DNA from: an uncultured Crocinitomix sp.
GTDB taxonomy: Bacteria > Bacteroidota > Bacteroidia > Flavobacteriales_D > Crocinitomicaceae
Length of the DNA stretch: 43,676 nt
Assembly: GCA_905478225.1 (NCBI GenBank)
Contig: CAJQHR010000057.1
Coordinates: forward strand, 1 to 43,676
Direction of reading: 5' to 3'
The notes below the pieces were generated by a model. That model had not been told where the DNA came from. It did no database searches and saw only the letters and a program-made list of their open reading frames with translations. Position numbers and translations under genes: made by a program. Positions 8,303-15,785 of this stretch are shown piece after piece. Each line of letters starts with the position of its first letter. Within the stretch, counting starts at the first letter, position 1.

Positions 8303-8997
8303 AGAATGATATTTGCGATTGTGCTAATCTTCTCTTCGTCAACAATATACTTCGGTCCCATATCCAATTCAAGCTTTTCATCTGCCAACTTTTTAGCTGT
8401 AAAATGAAGCGCATCAACGCCTGATTCCCCAATCTGAAGCACATTTCCCGCATTTATGCCGGCACCCGCCATAACTTCAATTCGGCCGTTTGCAGTATTG
8501 ATTAGTTTTTTGATGTTTTCTAATCCGCTAAGTGCATTTGGCGCCGAACCTGAGGTCAAAATTCTATCAAATCCTAAATTGATAAGATCCTCCAGCGCTT
8601 TGGGAGGATTCGGACAAAGATCAATAGCGCGGTGAAAGGTGGTGCCTAGTTTTAATTCTAGGGCTGTTTCCATTAAAAATATATTGGCTTTAATATTTAC
8701 GTCATTTAAGCCGTTTAGCACGCCAAACACAACTCCATGCGCTCCAACACTACTTGCTGCTCTTATATCGCGTTCCATGAGCTCTAATTCAGCTTCATTG
8801 TAATTGAATCCGCCAGCGCTTGGGCGAATCATTACAAAAACTTCCGTGCTTGTGTTTTTTACGCATGCTTCAATCATTCCAAGGCTTGGCGTTAATCCGC
8901 CTTCGCTTAAAGCAGCGCACAATTCAACCCGTTTTGCACCATGCTTTGAGGCGACTAGGGCGCCTTGAACCGAATCTATGCAAACTTCAACCTCCAT
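8299..8997 (-). CDS. cutC: CutC family TIM-barrel protein
   Basis: The 232-residue protein matches CutC across its whole length: MEVEVCIDSVQGALVASKHG, GAKRVELCAALSEGGLTPS, FVMIRPSAGGFNY, TFHRAIDLCPNP, RILTSGSAPNALSG and AGAGINAGNV. It has no signal peptide and is cytoplasmic. The family was named for copper tolerance in E. coli, but that role has been questioned and no reaction is firmly known to me. Here its ATG overlaps the stop of the GH20 hexosaminidase by one base, and the operon also carries glycosylasparaginase, so a role in handling amino sugars or glycan products is more in line with context than copper homeostasis (inference). Confidence 0.9.
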   Translation of the reverse strand: MEVEVCIDSVQGALVASKHGAKRVELCAALSEGGLTPSLGMIEACVKNTSTEVFVMIRPSAGGFNYNEAELELMERDIRAASSVGAHGVVFGVLNGLNDVNIKANIFLMETALELKLGTTFHRAIDLCPNPPKALEDLINLGFDRILTSGSAPNALSGLENIKKLINTANGRIEVMAGAGINAGNVLQIGESGVDALHFTAKKLADEKLELDMGPKYIVDEEKISTIANIIL

Positions 8998-11294
8998 TAT
9001 TCAATCATAATTTCATCAATAAATAACCAGGCTTCTTGACCTGCAGCCTCATGCCCGTCAGGAACTTTGCCGACATTTGTGGCTTGAAAGCGGATGTAGC
9101 GTGCTTTCGGAATATCCTTTCGACCGTAATGTGTATTACTGTACATATACTTAATGTGTTTTTTATTGGAAAGGTCATTCTCTTCATTCACCATTTTGCT
9201 CAATTGATTCCAAAGCTCTCTATCTTCAGAAATTTGTACCGAGATTTCTTTTGGAAAGAAAATCCATGAATTAGCGTATTGATAGAAGTTCGCGCCTACC
9301 GACATTATTGGCTTTAATTCACCCAAATCTATCGTCACATCTATGTTTTTACCCCAGAAACCTTGCCAGTTCCCGTCTCTAAAGTCGATTGAGCCTAATT
9401 TTCCATCTACCAAATTCTTTTCTGCGTTGCCTGTATACCATTCATTCCATTCGTTGGTATAGCTAACCTCTTTGTTCAATCCTTGATGGAAAACGAATGA
9501 TTGCACAATAGGTTCGCCATAAGCTTCTTCGTTTTTATAGGCTTGAACCTCCAAAGCGTCCGTCACTTCTAGCTTAAATGGTTCAATATACCCGAGCCAA
9601 GCCTTGTTAGATTCACTTTTCCATCTATATTTCACTTCTAGGTCAGCTAAGTTTTTCTCCAGTGTGATTAAAACAACAGAGTCGCTAAATTCTTGTCCAA
9701 TACTTGCCCCAATCGTCTCTAAACCGTAATCAATTCCCATTTCTTCTAAAACAGGGTAATGGCGCTTTAGTCTTCTATAAAAATCGTCAAAATCACGATT
9801 CTTAGGATAGGACCAAAGCACCTCTGCTAAGCCTATCATTCTTGGGAAAACCTTTGAATCCAAATTGGCTTCGTCAGGTACATGTTCTGTCCACATATTG
9901 CACTCACCACCAATAATAAAATGATGATATTCTGCATCCAAATCAGTCGGGATAGGATCAAATGAACAGATTTTTTCTAAATCAATGGAAGCCAACCCAT
10001 AATCTAAATAACAATGACTTGTGGGCGACATGACTACTTCATGTTTCGTTTCAGCAGCTTGTTTACCACCTTCCATTCCGCGCCAACTTTGTACGGCAGC
10101 AGTGGGAGAGAGGCCTCCTTCTAAAATCTCATCCCATCCAATCAACTTTCGACCATTTTTATTCAAAAATCTTTCTATTCGTTGAATAAAGTACGATTGT
10201 AATTCATGTTCATCTGCTAAGCCTTCGTCATGCATCCGTTTTTGACATTTACTGCAGTGTTCCCATCTAAATTTAGGAGCTTCATCTCCGCCAATATGGA
10301 TGTATTCAGAAGGAAAAATTTCCATGACTTCTGTTAAAACATCTTCAAGGAAAATGAAAGTAGAATCATTACCTGCACAATAAATCTCTATAAATACGCC
10401 CCAATCGTTTACAACCTCTATAGGGCCGCCATTACAAGAAAATTGAGGATAAGCCGCTAAAGCAGCTTGGGAATGACCGGGTAATTCAATTTCAGGGATT
10501 ACAGTAATATCCCTCGCTGTGGCATATTCAACGATATATTTTAATTCGTCTTTGGTATAAAATCCGCCATATTTATTACCGTTGGTATCTAACCGCCATG
10601 CGCTTATTTCGTTTAACAACGGATATTTCTCAATGGGCATTCTCCATCCCTGATCCTCAGTTAAATGGAGGTGGAGGACATTCATTTTATAGTACTCCAT
10701 GGCGTCTAAATATTTTAGAATAACCTCCATTTCAAAATAATGACGACAAACGTCTAATAACAAGCCACGGTGCTCAAAAGTAGGGTAGTCCGTTATTTTA
10801 ACTGCAGGCAGATAGTAAGCGAAATCATCTTCTGATACCCCAATTGTTTCTGAGCGAAATTGAAGTAAGGTTCGTATTCCACGTCTAATACCAAGTTTTG
10901 TTTTAGCGGTTAATGTGACCTTTGTACTCGTTATTTCTAATTCATAAGCTTCTGGACTATCGCTTGTAGATTTAAAGTCATCTGAAAGAATTAAGTTGCA
11001 AGTTTTTGTTCCTTGTTCCTTAATTATAGGTTCGGATGAATTAGTGCAAGTATCAATTAATGAAATCATTAGCTTGCAAGCTTCGTTCGATAATTCTTCG
11101 GGGTAAAAGAAGTTGACTGCGGCATCCATTTTAAAAACTCCTTCTCCTTTTTCTAGTGATTGAGGAAATGGAATAAGGGGAATAGAGTCTACATCAACCG
11201 CATTAAACACGGCATCATCCTTTAAATTATTTGAGTTACAACTAATAAGGAAAGAAGCGAATATTACACTTAAAACAAAGAGATACTTTACCAT
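8997..11294 (-). CDS. Beta-N-acetylhexosaminidase, GH20, lipoprotein
   Basis: The 765-residue product has a lipoprotein signal (LFVLSVIFASFLISC, lipid Cys at residue 19). Residues ~35-170 form the GH20b domain (IPLIPFPQSLEKGEGVFKM). The GH20 barrel follows at ~175-530 (FEHRGLLLDVCRHYFEMEVI, HLHLTEDQGWRMPIEKYP). The catalytic pair is D337-E338 in HIGGDEAP and is used for substrate-assisted cleavage of terminal GlcNAc or GalNAc. The C-terminal ~200 residues contain a beta-sandwich and an F5/8 type C-like region (VTIDLGELKPIMSVGANFYQ ... KEISVQISEDRELW) that probably binds glycan. The start overlaps the glycosylasparaginase stop by 7 bases and the stop overlaps cutC by 1. It belongs to the N-glycan breakdown operon. 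Confidence 0.94.
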   Translation of the reverse strand: MVKYLFVLSVIFASFLISCNSNNLKDDAVFNAVDVDSIPLIPFPQSLEKGEGVFKMDAAVNFFYPEELSNEACKLMISLIDTCTNSSEPIIKEQGTKTCNLILSDDFKSTSDSPEAYELEITSTKVTLTAKTKLGIRRGIRTLLQFRSETIGVSEDDFAYYLPAVKITDYPTFEHRGLLLDVCRHYFEMEVILKYLDAMEYYKMNVLHLHLTEDQGWRMPIEKYPLLNEISAWRLDTNGNKYGGFYTKDELKYIVEYATARDITVIPEIELPGHSQAALAAYPQFSCNGGPIEVVNDWGVFIEIYCAGNDSTFIFLEDVLTEVMEIFPSEYIHIGGDEAPKFRWEHCSKCQKRMHDEGLADEHELQSYFIQRIERFLNKNGRKLIGWDEILEGGLSPTAAVQSWRGMEGGKQAAETKHEVVMSPTSHCYLDYGLASIDLEKICSFDPIPTDLDAEYHHFIIGGECNMWTEHVPDEANLDSKVFPRMIGLAEVLWSYPKNRDFDDFYRRLKRHYPVLEEMGIDYGLETIGASIGQEFSDSVVLITLEKNLADLEVKYRWKSESNKAWLGYIEPFKLEVTDALEVQAYKNEEAYGEPIVQSFVFHQGLNKEVSYTNEWNEWYTGNAEKNLVDGKLGSIDFRDGNWQGFWGKNIDVTIDLGELKPIMSVGANFYQYANSWIFFPKEISVQISEDRELWNQLSKMVNEENDLSNKKHIKYMYSNTHYGRKDIPKARYIRFQATNVGKVPDGHEAAGQEAWLFIDEIMIE

Positions 11295-12286
11295 TCTAAT
11301 TCATATTGAGCATCAACCATATCCTCAAAATCATTGTGTTTTACAGCAATATTAAACCCGGCATAAACGCTATGACAACCATATTCACCATTTTTATTTA
11401 ACGCAATAAAGCCTACTTGCATATTTGTGAGATCCTTATGTTTGCTCATGATTCGCGCTACAGCTTCTTCACAAGCCTCCTGTGGCGTTTTTCCATGTCG
11501 CATAAGTTCAACAACAATAGCGCTGCCAGCTGTTCTGATTACAGCTTCACCAACGCCTGTAGCGACTGCCGCTCCAACTTCATTATCAAGGAATAAACCT
11601 GCTGCAATAATTGGTGAATCACCTACTCGGCCGTGTAATTTATACGCCATTCCGCTCGTCGTGCAAGCTCCGGATAGATTTCCACTCTCATCTATGGCAA
11701 TCATTCCAATCGTGTCGTGATTTTCACTATTGATTTGTGGCTCATATTCGGAGTCCTTCAACCAGTTTTCCCACGCCTGTTTGGACTTTTCGGTCAATAA
11801 ATTCGTTTTTTCAAAGCCTTTTTCCAATGCAAAGTTGAGTGCGCCAACACCGGCTAATAGCACATGTGGTGTGTCTTCCATCACTTTACGAGCAACGGAA
11901 ATAGGATTTTCGATATATTGCAAAAATGCAACTGCACCGCAATTGCTGTTATGATCAATAATGCAGGCGTCTAGCGTTACGTTTCCGTCTCTATCAGGTA
12001 ATCCGCCTAAACCAACACTTTGGTTTGTCGGGTCCGATTCTGTTACCCGAACACCTTGCTCAACTGCATCTAAAGCCGAACCACCTTGGCTCAATACTTC
12101 CCAGGCGGCTTTGTTGGCATCCAAGCCATGGTTCCACGTGGACAATACAATCGGTTTAATAGCAGCAACCGGTGGAATTAAAATTTCTTCTAAATCTTCA
12201 CCTTTTTCTGAAGCGCAGGCTGTTTGGGTTATGAGTGCCGCGCTTCCAATTGCGCCGATTTTGATAAATTCTCTTCTTGATTTCAT
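11288..12286 (-). CDS. N4-(beta-N-acetylglucosaminyl)-L-asparaginase (glycosylasparaginase)
   Basis: The 332-residue product is an N-terminal nucleophile hydrolase. The autocatalytic cleavage site and new N-terminal Thr is T192 in NHDTIGMIAID, and the following SGACTTSGMAYKLHGRVGDS and GVGEAVIRTAGS form the substrate pocket as in the Elizabethkingia enzyme. The N-terminus is a twin-arginine signal (SRREFIKIGAIGSAALITQT), followed by Cys in a lipobox-like context, so folded export by Tat and possible lipidation are predicted. It cleaves the GlcNAc-Asn bond left after peptide and glycan trimming. It overlaps the hexosaminidase start by 7 bases and lies 52 bases after a truncated histidine kinase. 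Confidence 0.94.
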   Translation of the reverse strand: MKSRREFIKIGAIGSAALITQTACASEKGEDLEEILIPPVAAIKPIVLSTWNHGLDANKAAWEVLSQGGSALDAVEQGVRVTESDPTNQSVGLGGLPDRDGNVTLDACIIDHNSNCGAVAFLQYIENPISVARKVMEDTPHVLLAGVGALNFALEKGFEKTNLLTEKSKQAWENWLKDSEYEPQINSENHDTIGMIAIDESGNLSGACTTSGMAYKLHGRVGDSPIIAAGLFLDNEVGAAVATGVGEAVIRTAGSAIVVELMRHGKTPQEACEEAVARIMSKHKDLTNMQVGFIALNKNGEYGCHSVYAGFNIAVKHNDFEDMVDAQYELEW

Positions 12287-12338
12287 AGTAGACCTTAATT
12301 ATAAAAATAATAAGCTTGACTCAAATTAATCAGCAAAT

Positions 12339-13220
12339 TCAAGTTCGAATTTTCAACTTAACATTATTCAGATTTTCCTGCTGATAAAGCTTTTGATGGA
12401 TGGAGGACATCACTAAAACACGGTTAATTGCCTCTTGAAAATGTTCACGCGATTCTGGTGAGTGTAATTCGTTTTTTTGTAAGCGCAACAAGCTGACGAT
12501 AATTTGAAGATTGTTTTTTACGCGGTGATGTATTTCTTTAATCAATGCAATGTTTTCACTATTCTGTTTTTCTATAATTTGGTTTTGAGTGACCAATGAA
12601 GCATTTACAAGTTTGATTTGTTTGTCATTATATTCCTGAAAATGAATAAATTGGTACATAAGGTACGCCAAAATAAATAGGCTTAAAATAATCTCAAGAT
12701 AAGCTCCTGTCAATTGCAGGTTACTTGATTCTTGGATAACATTGATGTGGATGTTGTGTCTAAAATAAAGAAAGTAGCCAATACCAATTGCGTTAAAGAT
12801 TAAAATGGCTAAGCCCAACTTTCTATGACCTCCGAGATATACCACAAATGTGCAGACGATTATCCAAATAAAATCGACGTAATGTGTGGCTCCGAGAATA
12901 AAAGAGCAGGAGGATAGTGAAATTAATGAACCTACAATTCCGTATATCGCAAAAACTGTTTTCGGCTTTCGATAAAGCCGAAGATGGATTAACATTAGCA
13001 TAGAAATGCTTAATGCTGCGACATAGCCCATTAATGAGCTAAATTCGTCATTGAAGAATGTGACAATTAGTGTTATAAAAGTAAACATGAAGAACACAGT
13101 AATGCGTGTTGCCATCTTAATAAGCATGCCTTCTCTATACTCTTCTAGGGGGAGACTCAATTCATAATTGCTGTTATATGTAATGTCTTGCTTGTCCAGG
13201 TTGGGATAATTTGGGTGCAA
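12339..13220 (-). CDS. Truncated sensor histidine kinase (membrane sensor plus dimerisation/His box, no ATPase domain)
   Basis: The 293-residue product has about six membrane helices between residues ~35 and 190 and a short coiled coil (~195-225). A HisKA_2-type phospho-acceptor box follows, with the His at H231 in EIHHRVKNNLQIIVSLLRLQ. The conserved HQKLYQQENLNNV segment appears next, after which the protein stops (VKLKIRT). Family members continue for ~130 residues with the HATPase_c domain (N, G1 and G2 boxes). Only 52 bases separate the stop from the next gene, and none of the three frames there encodes ATPase motifs, so the domain has been deleted and not merely shifted out of frame. As it stands the protein cannot autophosphorylate. 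It lies 18 bases downstream of AMP nucleosidase. Probably a pseudogene, although a dimerising sensor cannot be excluded. Confidence 0.8.
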   Translation of the reverse strand: MHPNYPNLDKQDITYNSNYELSLPLEEYREGMLIKMATRITVFFMFTFITLIVTFFNDEFSSLMGYVAALSISMLMLIHLRLYRKPKTVFAIYGIVGSLISLSSCSFILGATHYVDFIWIIVCTFVVYLGGHRKLGLAILIFNAIGIGYFLYFRHNIHINVIQESSNLQLTGAYLEIILSLFILAYLMYQFIHFQEYNDKQIKLVNASLVTQNQIIEKQNSENIALIKEIHHRVKNNLQIIVSLLRLQKNELHSPESREHFQEAINRVLVMSSIHQKLYQQENLNNVKLKIRT

Positions 13221-13238
13221 TTAAAAAAACAATAGTAT

Positions 13239-14024
13239 TTATTCTTCTGAATACGGAAACCTGAGATGTTTAACAGCAGTTCCGTTGTTCTTGATTTCTT
13301 CCAAAGATTTTATTCCAATTTCAATGTGTTCGTTCACATAGTTCTTTGAAACACTTTCGTCGCTGCGGCTGGTTTTTACACCTTCAGCTATCATAGGTTG
13401 GTCTGAGACGAGTAATAGTGCACCGGTAGGAATTTTATTTGAAAAACCAGTAATAAAAAGGGTTGCGGTTTCCATGTCAATAGCCATGGCACGTGTTTTT
13501 CGTAAATAGTCTTTAAATTCTTGATCGTGTTCCCAAACCCGCCTATTGGTTGTATAAACTGTACCAGTCCAATAATCACGTTTAAAATCGCGAATGGCAG
13601 CAGAGACTGCTCTTTGCAATGTAAATGCGGGCAGTGCAGGTATTTCTGGTGGAAAATAGTCATTTGATGTTCCTTCTCCACGAATTGCTGCAATGGGTAA
13701 TATCAAATCACCAATTTCCGTTTTTCGCTTTAAACCGCCACATTTCCCTAAAAACAAACATGCCTTTGGAGATATTGCACTCAATAAGTCCATTATGGTT
13801 GCTGCATTAGCGCTTCCCATGCTAAAGTTAATAAATGTGATTCCATTAGCTGTGGCGTTTGGCATTGCTTTGTCTTGCCCATTAATTGGCACTGAATACA
13901 TGTCAGCAAAAATCTCAAGATATTTATTGAAATTCGTGAGCAAAATGTATTCGCCAAAATCTTCCAAGGCAGTGCCGGTATAACGTGTGAGCCAATCTCT
14001 GACTATTTCTTCTTTTGTGTTCAC
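13239..14024 (-). CDS. amn: AMP nucleosidase
   Basis: The 261-residue product is a nucleoside phosphorylase-fold protein of the short Bacteroidota AMP nucleosidase type, which lacks the extra N-terminal domain of the E. coli enzyme. Visible landmarks are INFSMGSANAATIMDLL, FLGKCGGLKRKTEIGDLILP, RGEGTSNDYFPPEIPALP, the AIDMETATLF segment that contacts ribose, and LLLVSDQPM. The reaction is AMP + H2O to adenine + ribose 5-phosphate, which regulates the adenylate pool in the cytoplasm. The truncated histidine kinase follows after 18 bases. A terminator of the upstream lipoprotein gene lies at 14038-14076, so amn probably has its own promoter there or depends on readthrough. Confidence 0.9.
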   Translation of the reverse strand: MNTKEEIVRDWLTRYTGTALEDFGEYILLTNFNKYLEIFADMYSVPINGQDKAMPNATANGITFINFSMGSANAATIMDLLSAISPKACLFLGKCGGLKRKTEIGDLILPIAAIRGEGTSNDYFPPEIPALPAFTLQRAVSAAIRDFKRDYWTGTVYTTNRRVWEHDQEFKDYLRKTRAMAIDMETATLFITGFSNKIPTGALLLVSDQPMIAEGVKTSRSDESVSKNYVNEHIEIGIKSLEEIKNNGTAVKHLRFPYSEE

Positions 14025-14037
14025 TGTAAATTAAAGT

Positions 14038-14076
14038 AAAAAAACATCTCGACAACACAGGTTAAAGAGATGTTTT
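14038..14076 (-). terminator. Rho-independent terminator of the Cys-rich lipoprotein gene
   Basis: Read on the minus strand, AAAACATCTC pairs with GAGATGTTTT (10-bp stem, 16-base loop), and the 3' arm runs directly into a T tract (seven T in all). It lies 22 bases after the stop of the gene at 14098-14475 and just before the amn start at 14024. Confidence 0.75.
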
Positions 14077-14097
14077 AGGTTCATATATAAAAGTCTC

Positions 14098-14475
14098 TTA
14101 TTCTGCTGCGTCGCAGGCTGTATCGGTAGATTCGTTGTGCATTTTTGTGCATTTCCCTGGGTCACAGTTGGCCATGTTCGCTTTACATTCGTCCGTGCAA
14201 CCCTCTGTTTCGGTACAACCGAATTTTTCGCAACTTTCCTTTTGACATACTTCGTAACTACTGCACTTTTTATTACAATCAGCGAGGTTACAATTTGTTG
14301 AATCACAATCCGTCTTGTCACATTGAGTCATGTCGCAACTTTTTTGATCGGAATTATCGGCTAATGAATCGATTACTTCAACCGTGTCATCTCCAGCATT
14401 GTCTGCAACATCACCTCCGCAAGAAATTAATAGAAAAGAGAAAGTAAAAGTTAATAAATAGATAAAACGTTTCAT
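14098..14475 (-). CDS. Cysteine-rich lipoprotein
   Basis: The 125-residue product has a lipoprotein signal (YLLTFTFSFLLISC, lipid Cys at residue 19). After an acidic linker come 14 more cysteines in ~75 residues. The first five are spaced exactly Cys-x4-Cys (SCDMTQCDKTDCDSTNC...) and the later ones Cys-x3-6-Cys, with Asp, Asn and Lys between them. The even spacing and charge resemble metal-binding or disulfide-ladder peptides more than any catalytic domain. I do not recognise the family. A surface metal-scavenging or structural role is a guess. It is a single-gene transcript, closed by the terminator at 14038-14076. Confidence 0.65.
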   Translation of the reverse strand: MKRFIYLLTFTFSFLLISCGGDVADNAGDDTVEVIDSLADNSDQKSCDMTQCDKTDCDSTNCNLADCNKKCSSYEVCQKESCEKFGCTETEGCTDECKANMANCDPGKCTKMHNESTDTACDAAE

Positions 14476-14736
14476 TTTAGAAATTTAAAATTGATTTTTC
14501 CTAAAGCTAAGAAAATTTATTACAAATGATACAGGAGATACCCTTTGAAATCATTTAAAAGATGAATAATTGTGCGGTAGATGGTTAATCCAATTTTAAA
14601 AAGAATCGATTTAAATTTAGGTTTGCAAAATGGATGATAAATTGCTTATTAATGATTGTTCTTAGTTGCCAACGAGTTACACATTTCCTTGTCAATTTAG
14701 CAAGGTAAGGTTGTCGACTCTGTCGTTATACATGCG

Positions 14737-15783
14737 CTAATTATCCAATTCACCTTTTGCCGAAAGCAGAATGGCTAAGTTTTTAGTCGATTCAAATTGA
14801 CCTAGCAGAATCACAAGAATAACTGTGATAATTACGCTCAAAACCATACCTGTAATTCCCCAAATTGTTCCCCAAAAAACTAAGGCTAAAATAACAACAA
14901 GTGAGCTTACATTGAGGGAGTTACCTAATAGTCTTGGCTCAACAATATTTCCATTAATGACCTGGATTGTGCCCACACCAACCAAAATTACGAGCGCCCA
15001 TATAGGATCAGAGAATTGTAAAACAGCCATGGCTGCAGGGAAAAGTGTGCCCACTAAAGCTCCAATTGTAGGGATGAAATTCAATAAGAAAAGTAAAAAC
15101 GCCCAAAAAACTGGAGCGTCCAGCCCTACAAGACTAAAAATGAAATAGCTTAAAATTCCATTGGTTAGACTTAAAAGGGTCTTTAGCGTAATGTACTTAC
15201 TGATTGATTTATCAATTTGTGTCAAGGTTGCTGAAATTTCATGTTGCCGCTCTTTTGTAGGAGAAATTGACAAAATTTTTGCGCCAAATGCTGATTCTTC
15301 CAATAACAAAAAAAGCAAGTACAAAACAATCATAAAAATATTGCCAAGAAATGACGAAAGGGCATTGACTAACCTCTCCATAGTTGCATTGAGATCAATA
15401 CTATTAACGCCAACGTTGTCGTTCCACATTTGCTGAATATCAAATCCAAATTGATCGTTAATTTTAGCGTTCAATATGATGAGATTATCTTCATATTTGG
15501 TCATGTTTTCCGTCTTTTGCAACTCAGTAATATTATTTATGAGCAAATTCACAATAAAGGCAAGGGCAATATAGAGCAGACCTACTGCAATCAAATTCAA
15601 CAGCCAACGCGGCATTTTTGGTCCAATGAATGGAATTTTTTGAATCATCAGGCGTAAGTCCTTCACCAAAAACCAAATTAAGCAGGCCAAAACTAGCGGA
15701 ATGAAGAGGTGTTTACCAATGATCAAAATAAATACAACACTGATCAATAGAATAAAAAGGTATGTCGTTCGGCTCAAGCTCAT
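14737..15783 (-). CDS. AI-2E family (PerM/YdiK-like) transporter
   Basis: The 348-residue product has eight or so membrane helices in the AI-2E/UPF0118 arrangement: two N-terminal helices, one at ~63-85, a long soluble loop (~90-140, KTENMTKYEDNLIILNAKIN), then a helical bundle. Family motifs include LFLLNFIPTIGALVGTLFPA and GTIQVINGNIVEPRLLGNSL. Members are putative exporters or antiporters; the name comes from one report on autoinducer-2 export and the substrate here is unknown. The start lies two bases after the recQ stop, so it is in an operon with recQ. Confidence 0.85.
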   Translation of the reverse strand: MSLSRTTYLFILLISVVFILIIGKHLFIPLVLACLIWFLVKDLRLMIQKIPFIGPKMPRWLLNLIAVGLLYIALAFIVNLLINNITELQKTENMTKYEDNLIILNAKINDQFGFDIQQMWNDNVGVNSIDLNATMERLVNALSSFLGNIFMIVLYLLFLLLEESAFGAKILSISPTKERQHEISATLTQIDKSISKYITLKTLLSLTNGILSYFIFSLVGLDAPVFWAFLLFLLNFIPTIGALVGTLFPAAMAVLQFSDPIWALVILVGVGTIQVINGNIVEPRLLGNSLNVSSLVVILALVFWGTIWGITGMVLSVIITVILVILLGQFESTKNLAILLSAKGELDN

Positions 15784-15785
15784 AA

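Noticed and set aside
14031-14321. 96-codon alternative frame overlapping the Cys-rich lipoprotein
   Set aside because: It runs through the terminator and lacks a signal or domain; the lipoprotein frame has a signal peptide and patterned cysteines.
14690-14710. CCTTG/CAAGG hairpin downstream of the AI-2E transporter gene
   Set aside because: The stem is only 5 bp with no T-run on either strand, so I do not call a terminator.
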